DNA of 64,000 nt, taken from the NCBI GenBank assembly GCA_958450365.1, contig CAUEEP010000933.1, positions 1,807,001 through 1,871,000 on the forward strand, in the 5' to 3' direction. The notes below the pieces were generated by a model. That model did no database searches and was not told where the DNA came from. It was given only the letters and a program-made list of their open reading frames with translations. How positions within the stretch are numbered: the stretch's first letter is position 1; every line of letters begins with the position of its first letter. This DNA is from Mesorhabditis belari. Taxonomy: Eukaryota > Nematoda > Chromadorea > Rhabditida > Rhabditidae. The translations under genes and the position numbers were made by a program. Shown here piece by piece: positions 23,246 to 35,884 of the stretch.

Positions 23246-24264
23246 AATGACACGCACAGAAGATGGGAATTGTTAAAAAGGCTGTTTTTTTGATGGGTTG
23301 TGTGTTGTTGACACTCTCTCGCTCCGACACCCACCAAAAAATGGGTTAACTTTGTGGAAACGAGCAAAACAGAGATCTAGAAAAGGAAACATGGAATGCA
23401 CGAAGGGTGGTAAACAAAAAAAAGAAATAATTTATTCAATTTAAACTTTTCTTGTACTATTCTTGTATTTTGAAGCTGCGAAGCTGATCTCGCCCATTTC
23501 TTAGCTGAAACTTTGAATCTCGAAATTTTCAAGCATTATTTTGGCCATTCTGGAAGGCACACTATTAAATAATCATCAAAATGACAAGATTAAACAAAAA
23601 AAATTATTAGTGTTATTAGTATTGCAACGTACCCAAGTCATTATATAGACTCTGATTTAATTTGAAGATTTTTTTTCAATCATTTCAGCCGATCTGGAGC
23701 TCACACTCGATAATGAATCAAAAATTTTACGAGAAAAGCTTTATTAGTTGTTTGCATAAATAGGAATCAATAGTGAAAGAAGTTCAGAGTTTTTTCCGTT
23801 TTGAAATAGTAGTTTTCATTTTTTTTTTGTCATTCTGGCATGCACTCTTTCTTTTCCGCCTTGAATTTCCCCATAAATTTTTCGTTTTTCTGTTTCTGTT
23901 TGTTTTTAGTGTTTTTTTTTTGTGTGCACTTTCTAGTTTCTCTGCTTTCTTTGGCGTAGGAAAAATGGATGTGAATTTGTTTCAAATAGCTTTAGAAAGC
24001 AAATAGAATCTCTAAACAAGCTAAAAAAGCACTACAAACCACAAAAAAGGCGAAAAAAAAAGCTTTTCAAAGTCCGAGAATGGTGGATTTTAAAATTCAG
24101 TTTTTTTTTGTCAATTTTTAGTTTTTTATATTTTGTGACTTCCAGATTGTGAGAAACTTGTTGAAATTTTGAAAAAAATAAAAATCCAATGCAAATAACT
24201 GGCTCCAAAGAGTTTATTCAAGAAAATCGATAAAATCTAGGATTTCTATATAACTAAATTTCGA

Positions 24265-27200
24265 TCAAATTGCGTTAAGACTTAGCCAATCTGTTCTGTT
24301 CTTTTGTTCCTTGAGATCTTTCGGGTATTTAGATTTTCTTGTGATTGGCGCGTCAGTGAAAACTTGATAGACTTGTGCTCGAATTTTTGAAGGCCATCGA
24401 CCGACTCGTTTCACATTTTTATGCGAGGAATGCCACGAGAAAAGTCGTGTTGGATGGTCCATTCTCCAATTTGTGCCGTATTCAGCCTGAAAATTGGGAT
24501 TCAAGCTTCGATAGGCTTTAGCTTTCATCGACGGCATCGAGGGGAATCGAGAGAAGGCAGACAAACTAGCTTTTCTTTCCTTCCTTCCTTTCCCTCCTTC
24601 CCTTCCTTCCCCCTTCCTTCCCTTCCTTTCCCTCCTTCCCTTCCTTCCTTTCCTTCCTTTCCTTTTGATTTCCATTCCTTATCCATCATAAAACCGACTT
24701 TAAACCGTTAATTCAAGTTTCTATTCAAAATTGCTGTTTCAATTTCTCGAACTTCTAGCCCTATCCATTTTTCTGTTCGCCGTATTGATCAAAATTCGTA
24801 AAAGATCAAAGTTAGACTGTTAATCTTGAGAGTAAAAAAAATTTGGAAAAATACATTTACAAGAGAAAGTTACTAGTTCAGCAATCTTACTTGGATGCCC
24901 AAAGATATTTAATTGACAGCTAAAACTTGTTAGTTATTAGTTGTGTGTAAAGTGTTAGTATACATTATTAGAGAAAACGTTGATTTACTCACCTCAAGCA
25001 ACTTCTCCACCTCACAAGGGATTAAAAAAGCGTGATCGAGCAGATCGGCTGAACAGAAATCGGTGATTCTGTAAAGAGAGATAGTTGAATTGGGAATTAT
25101 AAACAATTTTCAATACAATTAGAAACCCAGATTTCTAAGCTAAACTAAACGGTGAATAAAGATTTTGGCAAGCTGAAGATACTAAACTCGGTGAAAGACC
25201 AGTAAATTAGTCTGGCTCTGGGGTTAGATGCTGTAGATGGACGAGAACACAAAATGTAGCTCATTCTGAGACACTCTGAGACACTCTGAGACACTCTGAG
25301 ACACTCTGAGACACTCTGAGACACTCTGAGACACTCTGAGACACTCTGAGACAAGCTCCTGGCTTGACTTGACAAAAGAGCCGTCTTGAACCCAAAAATT
25401 CGTTTGGAACTTCCTGTACAACTTCCTGTACTTCCTGTACTTCCTCTACTCCCTGTGCTTCCTGTACTTCCTGTATAACTTCCTGTCCAATGTTTAGTGG
25501 ATTTTCTTCACAGTTTTGGAATTTCAAACCTTGGATAAGTATATTTGTGAAAATGAAACCTTGGATAAGTATATTTGAACTTGTTAAGCGTCATGCGATC
25601 AGTGCCAGCCACCCACGAGCTCTCTCCATCATCGTACATCAAAAAGAGATCAATCGACGTCCCATATTCTTTCGTTTTCACATTCAACTCCATTGAGTCG
25701 TTTTTCTGAAAGTTTTCACTCGATCGTTGGCCATTCTGGATGTCACAAACCAATCCAATCTTCTTTTTGAGCCTTAAATAAGGCGGATTTGTCTTGAGAA
25801 ATTGTAGAAAATCGTCTTTAAACTCGTCAACTTTGACAGCAAAATCGATATCCAAAGTATGGGAAATGATCGAGCACTCGCGATACCAACCTAAAAAAAG
25901 AATTTAGGCTTATAAAAGAGAAAAAAAAGGCACCAAAAAAAACCCTCATTTTATACAATTATTTGATAGCTTGATAGAGCTTGATAGAGCTTGATTTTAT
26001 ACAATTATTTGATAGCATTTTATACAATTATTTGATAGCATTTTATACAATTATTTGATAGCATTTTGATACTTGGCCAAATTTTGATTAAAATCGATGA
26101 AACATTAGACTCAATCAATGCCAAAAAAAATCAAACTTTCACTCACCCAACAACGTTCCACCATTCAAAAAACCCCAAATCCCGAATTGATATAAAGAAT
26201 CGCGAAATCTTGCGATGTCTACGATGCTGCCAAGTGGAATGTAGCGGCGTTGATCGCGCGCTTCTCGACTGAAGCCTAAAATTTCAATTTTTGAACTAGA
26301 AACTGCTTATTTGATTTTAAATTCCTTTCATCTGGAAGGCACACAACATTTTCCATGAATCAGATTTCTAATCTATTTAATTTTAAGCAGAAAGTCAAAA
26401 AATGAATCTTCTACCGTAGCCCTTCATCTTACAGAACTTTCAAAAGCTTCAAATTGGATATAAGCCAAGTAATTGGCTAAAAATTGGCTAAAAATTGGCT
26501 ACATTACCGTAAGCCGAAACCTACTGTAATTTTTGCACTCGACTTTTCGACTTCGTTCCCATAAATGCAAAAAGCGCGGAATATCGGCCGGTAGAAAAAC
26601 GTTGCCGAAAGAATAGAGGAGAAATCTGAAAAATCTCAAATTTCAGATAGCTTGATAGCTTGATAGCTTGACAGGCTTGATAGCTTGAAGGCTTGATAGC
26701 TTGACAGGCCTGACAGGCTTGATAGCTTGACAGGCCTGACAGGCTTGATAGCTTGACAGGCTTGATAGCTTGACAGGCTTGATAGCTTGACAGGCTTGCC
26801 AGGCTTGATAGCTTGACAGGCTTGACAGGCTTGATAGCTTGACAGGCCTGACAGGCTTGATAGCTTGACAGGCTTGACAGGCTTGATAGCTTGACAGGCT
26901 TGCCAGGCTTGACAGCCAGCTTACCAGGCTTGACAGCTTATCAGCAAATCTCAAATTTCTCTTTCAGATTCTCTAAATTGCCCTCCAGATAGGACCTGGG
27001 TAAAATGTGAGATCGATTTTCCTTTGCGGGATCGAAGAATTGCCAGTAGTCTTTTTTTGGATTATCACGGTAAAGCCAAATTTCAATATTTTCTTCGATT
27101 TTCCATGAAACTTAAAAGATTTTCGATTTTCGATTAAATTCAATAAAATTACCACCGAATTTCTCGAAATCTCGCTCATCAATCGCTAATTTCAGCTTTC

Positions 27201-27601
27201 CACTCAATTCTTGGTGACAATTTTTCGAGAGTTCAAGCAAAGCGTCGGGATCTGGAATCGTCGAGACGGTCAGAATGACTTTGAACACTTTAGAGTCGGT
27301 TCTTCTGCATCAATCAAATTTCCAAGCCACTCACCGATCAATATGGAGCGCACACTGATGTTCAAAGTTTGTAAAGTGGAAAAACATTCAGTCTGAAAAA
27401 AATTCGTTTTTAGAGAAATCACCAATTGCCTCAATTTACCGGTTTTGCTTCATTTTCTCGTCTTTCCGATCCATCAATTTGTATTCTCGTTTTCTGAATT
27501 GACAAATGCGTGAAGACAGCATTCAGGCGACAATCGAGAAACACCACCAATAAGCACACCGCCGCGAAGAGGAAACAAAAGAGCGCCAACTGATTAGGCA
27601 T
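24265..27601 (-). CDS. Fukutin / LicD-family glycan-modifying protein
   Basis: Start ATG 27601-27599 lies behind an acceptor (GCTTTAG); stop TGA is 24267-24265. Confident exons include 24265-24486, 24993-25068, 25560-25890, 26147-26275, 26525-26625, one at about 26960-27090, one at about 27140-27310, and the first at about 27440-27601. One junction near 27320-27400 is unclear. The N terminus is a signal anchor (LALFCFLFAAVCLLVVFLDC), giving a type II Golgi/ER membrane topology. The catalytic core matches fukutin and nematode LicD proteins: FGIWGFLNGGTLLGWYRECS followed by HTLDIDFAV, with the D-x-D pair presumed to bind metal, then a C-terminal AEYGTNWRMDHP. Fukutin transfers ribitol phosphate onto alpha-dystroglycan; nematode relatives may use other substrates, so the exact substrate is inference. 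Two direct copies of AACCTTGGATAAGTATATTT at the end of exon 25560-25890 give two possible donors. Confidence 0.88.
24574..24668. repeat. CCTTCC polypyrimidine tract
   Basis: A near-pure TTCC/CCTT run of about 90 bases lies in the last intron of the fukutin-like gene. On the transcribed strand it is purine-rich (GGAAGG). It can form triplex or slipped structures. Confidence 0.9.
25266..25490. repeat. Two minisatellites in a fukutin-like intron
   Basis: Eight to nine exact copies of ACACTCTGAG (10 bp) run from 25266 to about 25353. A CTTCCTGTA-type array (about 9-12 bp) runs from about 25408 to 25485. Open frames across the first array are repeat artefacts. Confidence 0.92.
25945..26066. repeat. 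ACAATTATTTGATAGC repeat
   Basis: About four units of TTTTATACAATTATTTGATAGC plus GCTTGATAGA units, in an intron of the fukutin-like gene. Confidence 0.85.
26644..26945. repeat. GATAGCTTGACAGGCTT minisatellite
   Basis: About 300 bases of mixed 9- and 17-bp units (GATAGCTTG, ACAGGCTTG, CCAGGCTTG) in a fukutin-like intron. The 103-codon open frame on the minus strand is made only of the repeat. Confidence 0.92.
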
Positions 27602-28014
27602 CCATCGAGCGTTCTAAAGCCGATTTTATTTCGATAGAATTCGAATTTTGATATTCTAAAGATGAAAAGGATGATTCTGGAAGTCACCGCAAAAATTGGG
27701 GCATAAATTTTCGTTAGGAAAAGAATTTGAAATTTTTTTGAAAAATTCAAGTGCTCAACTCTGACGAGCAGCTTTAGAACATGAAAATGCCTGAAACTTG
27801 AAGCGCTTTTACGCTAAAATTCTATAGATAAGAGCGCTTTTCGCTAAAGAATACTTTTTTCTGAAATTTTTTCAGAAAAAAAGGCAATGGATGGGAAACG
27901 AAGCCAATGCAAATTATACAAAAAAAGCGGAATCAGAAAATGAATGAGCTACCGTAGCATTTTTGGTCAGCGAAAGTTTTTTTTCCCATCTCTTCTGACA
28001 CTATCATACAGGGT

Positions 28015-28335
28015 GCCCAATAATCGAAGCAGCTATAAATGTAGGAATGTGGCGGCTTGGGTTGCTCTAAGAAAACGTCGAATTTTCAGAGATCTACTCA
28101 CTAGAGTGCGCTCCAGATCGATGCTAGAAAAAGTTTCCGATCAAGGGCACGTAAACAAACCGAGAAATCGAAGCAGCTATAAAGGTAGGAATGTGGCGGC
28201 TTGGGTGGTCATAAGAAAGGTCGGATTTTCAAAGATCTATTCACTAGAGTGCCCTCCAGATCGATGCTAGAGAAATGTTTCCGATCAAGAGCATGTAAAC
28301 AAAGCGAGAAATCGAGGCAGCTATAAATATAAAGT
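28015..28335 (+). repeat. Repeat family A, forward, about two units
   Basis: Units of about 165 bp contain AATCGAAGCAGCTATAAA, GTAGGAATGTGGCGGCTTGG, AGAGATCTACTCACTAGAGT, GTGCGCTCCAGATCGATGCT and GTAAACAAACCGAGAAATCG. Each unit carries one CTGGANNNCAC motif and one GCTATAAA word. The same family recurs at 30690-31175, 33585-34185 and 35885-36290. Confidence 0.88.
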
Positions 28336-29109
28336 GTGAAAAAGGATCTTATTGCAGGTCGATTTGCGTGCTTCTTGCTTGTTTCAAAAAAAAGGTGACG
28401 AAAAGAAAAGGTTTAATATCTTTTTTTTGGTTGAGGCGAGGAAGTTCTGATTCCAGATTCAAATTCTGCATCAGAAACATTCAAGGCAAACAATGAAGGG
28501 GTTCCGGTGAGGGGTTCTGGTGGGGTTTCGATTTAAGTCTTTTTAATAAAGATAAACTATAGTTTATCTTTATCTCAAAGTCTTCACACGAGGGTCAGTT
28601 ACGATTAAAAAAATCCAAAAAATCTAAAAAATCTAAAAAATCAAAAATCCAGTTTTTTCGCTGTGCTAGCTGAGCTGAGCTAAACGAATTTTCATTTTTG
28701 TTTTTAACAGAAATGAGGCCATTCTCATTTCTTTCCTTTTAACAAAGACAGACAAGATTTTCTTTTAACAAAAACGAAAGCTATTATGAATAAGATTTTC
28801 TTTATAAACGATAAAAATTGAGGATTGATTTGTGGAAAAAAAATTGAATGAGAATAAATTGAACGAGAATAAATTGAACGAGAATTGGATGAGAGAAATT
28901 GGATTGGATTGGGGAAAAGATTGGATGAGAAAAAACTCGTCCAAAATCGCCGACCTCGATAATTAGTGCCAAATGGTTGATCGTTTTTTTTTGATTAAAA
29001 GCTTCTAGGAAAGTTTTGGGATGCGTTGTGCGGTCCAGGAAATCATTTAGCGAAAAGAATTTAGGAAAAGCTCTTATACATCACCCACATTTATGATGCA
29101 TGCGATTGG

Positions 29110-29520
29110 CCACAGAATGCCTGAAGAATCAGCCAGAAGTCTAGCTTCTTTAGCCTGAATCAGTCAGAAGTCTAGCTTGTCTAGCCTGAATCAGTCAGAA
29201 GTCTAGCTTGTCTAGCCTGAATCAGTCAGAAGTCTAGCTTCTTTAGCCTGAATCAGTCAGAAGTCTAGCTTGTCTAGCCTGAATCAGTCAGAAGTCTAGC
29301 TTGTCTAGCCTGAATCAGTCAGAAGTCTAGCTTGTCTAGCCTGAATCAGTCAGAAGTCTAGCTTCTTTAGCCTGAATCAGTCAGAAGTCTAGCTTGTCTA
29401 GCCTGAATCAGTCAGAAGTCTAGCTTCTTTAGCCTGAATCAGTCAGAAGTCTAGCTTGTCTAGCCTGAATCAGTCAGAAGTCTAGCTTCTTTAGCCTGAA
29501 TCAGTCAGAAGTCTAGCTTT
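29110..29520. repeat. 31-bp minisatellite, about 13 units
   Basis: Units of AGCCTGAATCAGTCAGAAGT plus CTAGCTTGTCT repeat with an exact 31-bp period. Two versions, AGCTTGTCT and AGCTTCTTT, alternate irregularly, which suggests homogenisation in blocks. Confidence 0.93.
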
Positions 29521-30689
29521 TTAACAATGCTTGTCTTAGTTTACTAGTTATTTGACGGGAATTGAAAACCACTTTAATCACTTTACAAGTACTGAAAAGT
29601 GAAAAGAAAAAGAGAAAATTTGAGAAACTTCTCAAATTTCGAGTTATATAGGGTCAAAATTGGCTAAAATGCATAAACAATCGTCTTTTTTTGTTTACAT
29701 TTTTGCAGCCCTCAAAGGGAATTGGCATTTCTCAGCCGATTGAATTAGTCAAAGAGAGAAAAAGGGATTTGCCGGGAGATGAGGAATATTGTTCTGATAG
29801 AATTCTGATAAAGTATAAGTCAAATTTTAAATAAATTTTAGTATACTCGTATTTTCTCTAATAGTAGTGAATAGAAATTTGGCTGGTCGATGCTTTCAGG
29901 TACACTAAACAATACTTACATTTTTAAGCTGTCTTTCAGATTGTCTCAGCTTTATGTCAACCACCAGGAGCTTGGATCCCATCTCTTTTGTCGAGACTCG
30001 TCGAAACAGCCGGACTCAAGACAGCTGGACTCAAGAAAGTGATTTTAGAGATTTTAGAAACGATGATACACAAGCCCACGTGACGGATTTGATTCTTTGC
30101 CTACATTCGAATGTTCAACATTTGTCACCGGTAAGGATAAATAAAGAATGGTGAACTGGATCCGATTCAGCCAATAGTGCATCCCGGCGAGCCGAGTTGG
30201 TGACTATTTGACGGCTTTCAAAGTTTTCACACAAGCTCTAATCTCTCACAAGATCTCATCGTCTCACAAGATCGTCAACTACATTTCCCCACCCCACGCT
30301 ACGCTTATCAGAACCATCGATAGGTTCTGATAAGCGGTTTACGAGATTTTGTGCAATTTAGGCGGCGCTCTTGGTGCACTACTATTAGAGAAAATACGGG
30401 ATTTTAAACGGACCAAGCCAAGCTCAGGTTCGACTCTTTAGCTCTTCAGCTCCTCAAATCAGCTGCTCTAAAGGGCCGAAATGAGTGTTAACTCAGCCTG
30501 AGCCTGAGCTCTTGGTGCACTACTATTAGAGAAAATACGACATTCTATTTCAATTCACAGTGAACACTTTCAATGATCATTTCAGGTTTCAATGCAGTCT
30601 CCATTCATCTGGTATTTCTGAACTCTGCCTGCACCCAGAGCAGCCCTCAGAGGAAATTGGGGAGGACTGATTGAATTAATCCAATGGAC

Positions 30690-31175
30690 AAAAGAGATTT
30701 TTGAACGGGAAGAGGAAAAACCAAAAAAATCAAGTCAGCTACGAGAGACGACTATTGCCAGAATAGTTAAAATTGGATTTTTTGTCAAGAATTGTTTGAT
30801 GTGCTGTCCAGATCGATGATTGAAAAGATTTCAGATTAAAAAGATGCAAATTACAGCGAGAAATCGAAGTGAGAAGAGTTGGAGGATTGGGGGCTGGGAT
30901 TTTCTGGCAAAGGTCGGATTTTCAAAGATCTACTCACTAGAGTGCGCTCCAGATCGATGCTAGAAAAAGTTTCCGATCAAGAGCACGTAAACAAACCGAG
31001 AAATCGAGGCAGCTATAAAGGTAGGAATTTGGCGGCTTGAGTTGTTCTAAGAAAGGTCGTATTTTCAGAGATCTATTCACTAGAGTGCGTTCCAGATCGA
31101 TGCTAGAAAGATGTTTCAGATCAAGAACGTGTAAACAAACCGAGAAATCGAAGCAGATATAAATATAGAAGGAGA
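30690..31175 (+). repeat. Repeat family A, forward, with extended left flank
   Basis: About two units as at 28015, preceded by an extra block (AGTCAGCTACGAGAGACGAC, GTGCTGTCCAGATCGATGA, GATTGGGGGCTGGGATTTTC). The extra block and units are repeated in inverse order at 33585-34185, so the two form inverted arms about 2.4 kb apart. Confidence 0.88.
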
Positions 31176-32107
31176 ATATTGTCATTGTGTCTCAATTACA
31201 GTGCGCACTTTCAATTTCAGATCATTTCACTGATCATTTCAGGTATTCCATTCAGCTGGTCTTTCTGAACACTGCCTATAGTTGATTAAACGATTTCTAA
31301 ATTATTGATGATTTTGGCTTTTAGTGACCAGGAAGATTTTCTGAGTCATTTATTACATTTTAAAATGTGACAACTCATTTCCGAGCCAACTAACAAGGCT
31401 CCCAACGAGACAAAAAGCAATATACAGTTGTCGCAACCTAATACAGTGCATTCCAAAAGTCGAGATACGCCTATTTTCCTTTCAACAAAGCTCTGCCAAA
31501 AATGGAAATCAACTTAAAACTTCAAATATCAAAAGCAGGAGTTCAGGATGTGATTTAGCGGCAGAAGAGGATGAAAAAGCGAATGAAAATTGGACAAAAG
31601 CCATTGTAAAAATTGCGCTAAGGTGGATGGATCTTTGGTAGAATTTTTATGACTTGGTGACTTGGTGATTTGGTGAATGCTTAATTTTGACATAAACTTT
31701 GAAGTTAAATATCTCAAGATTTTAGAATCATCATCCCTAAACGAAATAAACCATCAGAATCAGCGCAAAAAACTGCACAAGATTTGCTAGATCACGACCC
31801 AAAATCGAGTTGTAAATCCAAAAAAAATCCCTATTAAAGTGGATGATCTTTGGAAGGCACTTGAACACGAATAGCCGAATTTGTCATTTGCTTTGCTTTC
31901 AAAAAAAACTAGCAGCTTCAATGCATGCGAAAATTTTTAAGCTTATTGAAAGCTTAAACTTTACCTTTCAAAAGACTCTTAGTTTTGTTTAGAATTATAG
32001 AAATTGTATAAATATAGATTTTCAAACCTTCTGCATCTGATTTAATCAAAAAATCCATTGCTTTTTTTCAGAAATCCCGACGGATCTACAAAACAATGAG
32101 GATATCT

Positions 32108-32525
32108 CGATGCAGAAGGATGTAGAAGGATGCAGAAGGATGCAGAAGGATGCAGAAGGATGTAGAAGGATGCAGAAGGATGTAGAAGGATGCAGAAGGA
32201 TGTAGAAGGATGCAGAAGGATGTAGAAGGATGCAGAAGGATGTAGAAGGATGCAGAAGGATGTAGAAGGATGCAGAAGGATGCAGAAGCCTGAGCTGACC
32301 TTGAGCTGGTCTGAGCTGACCTTGAGCTGGTCTGAGCTGGCCTTGAGCTGGCCTGAGCTAGCCTTGAGCTGGCCTGAGCTGGTCTGAGCTGGCCTGAGTT
32401 AGCCTGAGCTGGCCTTGAGCTGGTCTCAGCTGGCCTGAGCTAGCCTGAGCTAGCCTTGAGCTAGCCTTGAGCTAGCCTTGAGCTAGCCTTGAGCTAGCCT
32501 TGAGCTGGCCTGAGCTAGCCTCTAA
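32108..32525. repeat. Two adjacent minisatellites at the palindrome centre
   Basis: From about 32108 to 32288, a 10-bp unit GATGCAGAAG alternates with GATGTAGAAG (about 18 units). From about 32288 to 32525, an 11-12-bp unit TGAGCTGGCCT / TGAGCTAGCCT follows. Both lie near the axis of the inverted family A arrangement. Confidence 0.92.
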
Positions 32526-32705
32526 CGGAATTTACAGGTCTTAAGCATTCTTGAGCATTCTGAAACATTCTTGAGTTTAATTAGTCAGCTCAACTCCGAG
32601 CTAAGCCTCCGTATTCCATTGCTAAAGCAGGAAATGTGAGGTTTCCAACTTTTCACAACCTGCATTTTTGTTTACCTTTTTGATTTAACATGTGTTCACT
32701 TGCTA

Positions 32706-32824
32706 AACTTTTCCATAGTTGTCGTTGGGGCACTCCAACGACAATGAAACGACAACGACTATGGAAAAGTTCTCAGCTCTCGCAGTCCTCCGCACGGACT
32801 GCTTGACTGCGAGAGCTGAGAGTT
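32706..32824. repeat. Two adjacent hairpins
   Basis: Hairpin 1 has ends ACTTTTCCATAGT and ACTATGGAAAAGT, with inner TTGTCGTTG/CAACGACAA words. Hairpin 2 has perfect 17-bp arms TCTCAGCTCTCGCAGTC and GACTGCGAGAGCTGAGA. They abut a copy of repeat family B at 32820. Confidence 0.85.
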
Positions 32825-32945
32825 CGCGATTGTTTTCGAAAAATTGACAAAAGCTATTCGATTTTGATTGCGTTTTTTCTTCGATCTGGATATCACACTA
32901 GGATTTTTCGGATTTGAATTTTTGATTTTCAACAAAACAAAATAA
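32820..32945 (-). repeat. Repeat family B, single inverse copy
   Basis: GAGTTCGCGATTGTTTTCG, TTTTTTCTTCGATCTGGATA, CACACTAGGATTTTTCGG and a TTGATTTTCAACAAAAC end match the families at 3600-3985 and 43805-44075. Confidence 0.8.
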
Positions 32946-33584
32946 ATTTCTACTCGATGTGCAACTCTGAAAAGTTCAAAAACTCTAACAAACCGATTCC
33001 ATAAAATACAATAAGCAAAGAAAGAAATGCCTTCGAGAATCCCCTCTCCAGTCTTGCCCAATCCCAATTGACGTCTTTTAGAGCTAAAGAAGTGAACATT
33101 AGTGTTTTTCCATCGTTCGCCCGAGTTTCCCTTTGAATAGATCGGCTGTTATTTCTGCTCTTTTGCCCCTTCTTCCCTGACATCCATTCACAAAAAGGCG
33201 GGGTAGTCACGAGGGTTTTTTTGAGCCTAAAAAGGAGCCCCAAAAACCGCCCAAAAACCGCCCAAAAACGAGGGGCTAAGGGATTCGGGCCCTTTTCCCG
33301 AAAATATATAGTGTTACGGATCGATTGGCGAGTGTCTGCCTCGAATCTGGAGCGCACGAGAGACATTGAGTGGCTTGCATCCGAGAAAAGATGTGAATGA
33401 AGAGAAAGCGCTGTGAGACCCACCCTGGAATCGTAGTTCCCTCTCCCCGGAGAAGACAAAATAGATGGCATCCAATTGATGCCATCATGCCCTTTTCTCG
33501 CCATGTCTCTTTTCCATCGACCGGCGCGGAGAAGAGGTGCAATTAGTGGGTGGCAGTCATGTAGCTCTCCCACTCTCCTCCCTA

Positions 33585-34185
33585 CATTTATAGCTGCCTC
33601 GATTTCTCGGTTTGTTTACATGCTCTTCTTCGGAAACTTTTTCTAGCATCGATCTGGAGCGCATTCTAGTGAATAGATCTTTGAAAATTTGACCTTTTCT
33701 TAGAACAACTCAAGCCGCCAAATTCCTACCTTTATAGCTGCCTTGATTTCTCAGCTTGTTTACGTGCCCTTGATCGGAAACTTTTTCTAGCATTGATCTG
33801 GAGCGCATTCTAGTGAATAGATCTTTGAAAAGCCGACCTTTTCTTAGGGCCACCCAAGCCGTCAGATTCCTACATTTATAGCTGCCTTAATTTCTCGGCT
33901 TGTTTACATGCTCTTGATCGGAAACTTTTTCTAGCGTCGATCTGGAGCGCACTCTAGTGAATAGATATCTGAAAATATGGCCTTTCCCAGAAAACCCCAG
34001 CCCCCAATCCTCCAACTCTTCTCACTTCGATTTCTCGCTGTAGTTTGCATCTTTTTAATCTGAAATCTTTTCAATCACCGATCTGGATAACACATCAAAC
34101 AATTCTTGACAAACAATCCAACTTTATCGATTCTGGCAATAGTCGTCTCTCGTAGCTGATTTGATTTTTTCAGTTTTTCAAATTT
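33585..34185 (-). repeat. Repeat family A, inverse, about three units
   Basis: CATTTATAGCTGCC, GTTTACATGCTCTT and CTAGCATCGATCTGGAGCGC recur at about 33587, 33730 and 33870, followed by the inverse of the 30690 flank (CCAGCCCCCAATCCTCCAAC, ATAGTCGTCTCTCGTAGCTG). Confidence 0.88.
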
Positions 34186-35884
34186 TCTTGCCAAATGCGT
34201 TCCAGAATAGAGCTCAGTTATGCTTTTTTTTCGTTAATTTTTGCTTTTTGTAGCCTCTGGGCGGGCGTGAATGCCAAAAAAGGCCAAAAAATCAAAAATT
34301 TCTTGAAACCAAAAATTTTCAAAAGTAATTCCCGTGATTTTTATTATTTTTGACATTTTCGCATGGCATCTCAAATTATAGGCTAAAAATTTGAATTTTT
34401 ACACTTTTTCAGTTTCTTTTATGCTTTTTGGCGTTTATAATTGAGCCTTTGCACTTTGAAATCGTTTCATTTTTAAGAATTCTCTTTTCACGCTCAATTT
34501 TGCTGAATTTTTTCGAAAATCTTATATTTTGATGAATTAAATCGGCTAAGCTGGATGGCACAAAAGATTTTTAAACTAAAATTTTAGTGTTTTTTTGAGT
34601 TTTTGAAAATTTGACTTTAGCGAAGAGTTGGCGCTGCGGGATTGACGGAATGAAATTGAAATGAAATTCTCTTGTGTAAAAGCACGATCCTGGAGCGCAC
34701 TGCAACTAATGCGCAACTCATCTTCCGGGAAATTGCATTTCTAGGGTCTTGGAGTGGGGGTGGGGAGTGTGGAGTGGTAGGATTATTCAACTCGACCCCA
34801 GCGCGTCTGTGTGCGAATTCTGACCTAAACGCGAACGACTTTCGTCAAATTGGATGCCAGCACACAAATGTGAATGCGAGAAATTCGTTTCTTTTCGGCT
34901 TTTTTCGCTTTTCAATTGACGCTTTTTTAATACTGAGTAAAATAGTTGTAAAAACTTTTAGAAAAGAGATATCTCAAAACCGTTTTTACCAATCGATCCG
35001 TCTTGAATTCAGCTTTAGGATGAGCTATAAAACGTCGAAATTCGACAAATTTAAGGTAATCTCCCAAAAAATCGGAAAGGACTTTTCCATCAACCCAATA
35101 ATTTGCCCCAAGTCAATGAATTCAATGAAATTTCTTGAAAGAATTATCTTTCTAGAAAGCAGACTATCTTTCAAAAGCCTTTACTTTTAAAGCCTTTCCT
35201 CAGTACGCTATTTTTCTATTTACGATTTGCGCTATACTCATAATAATTCAGTTGGTCTCCACCAAGCAACTAAAAACGTATCAATCGTCTAATTTTTTTT
35301 TCAAAAAATTTTAATCCTGGATGTCACACGAGCGATTGATTCAATTTTTACTCAAAAAAAAAGCGAAAATAATTTTTGAACTTTAGTCACTTCGGTAATT
35401 GAACCATTTCAAATTAGCCAAATTAGCCAATTCGCTTATTTTAACAATTAAACGATTTATAAATCATTTGTGCGCTCCAGAATTTGACTTTTACTGGTCA
35501 GGAAGATTTTCTGAGTCATTTATTACGCTAAAAAATTTGCCAACTCGTTTTTTGGAAGAGAACAAGGCTGAAATTTGAAAGAGTTTACTTTAAAGGAAGC
35601 TAACTTTTAGGAAAGTGAGTTTTTAAAAATTCTCTGTCACTTTTGGCATCAAGATGTCATTTTTTTTCTCGTCAAAGTCGAGAGAAATAGAAAAGTGAAC
35701 AGGCACGTTCGGTCTTTTTATCTTTTTTTTTTTTTTTTTGCTCTATTTTTCTCTTTCAACCAGGATACTCCTCACCTTTCCGACAATTATTGGTCATTTC
35801 CGCTTTCCAAACCTTTTCCCTTTGTTGACGATTCAATCTGTTCGCGTTTCTGGATGGCATTCTTTTTTTAAACTTTTAAAACTT

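Larger units (their letters stand above)
20710..24264. other. Intergenic region between the AIFM3-like and fukutin-like genes
   Basis: About 3.5 kb without a supportable gene. It holds two repeat blocks (listed separately at 21230-22510 and 22930-23245) and nine or more copies of the CTGGANNNCAC motif. The remaining sequence is AT-rich with poly-T and poly-A tracts. Confidence 0.75.

Noticed and set aside
26643..26954. A 103-codon repeat-rich open frame on the minus strand
   Set aside because: It is the translation of the GATAGCTTGACAGGCTT minisatellite inside a fukutin-like intron.
29110..29520. Regular 31-bp repeats considered as a CRISPR array
   Set aside because: The units are contiguous without variable spacers and the genome is clearly eukaryotic; it is a minisatellite.
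29954..30154. Possible exon with ATGTCAACCACCAGG start
   Set aside because: Its composition is less AT-rich than the surroundings, but I could not join it to any other exon or recognise the product; too weak to list as a gene.
32950..33573. A 207-codon open frame on the minus strand in the gene-free region
   Set aside because: It overlaps repeat family B at its end, has no recognisable domain, contains a CTGGANNNCAC motif (a mark of non-coding DNA here), and lacks supporting splice structure. It may reflect a locally GC-richer, possibly promoter-like stretch.
34672..35190. A 172-codon open frame on the plus strand
   Set aside because: Low-complexity, Phe/Lys/Ser-rich translation of AT-rich DNA with a motif copy at its start; no conserved features or splice context.
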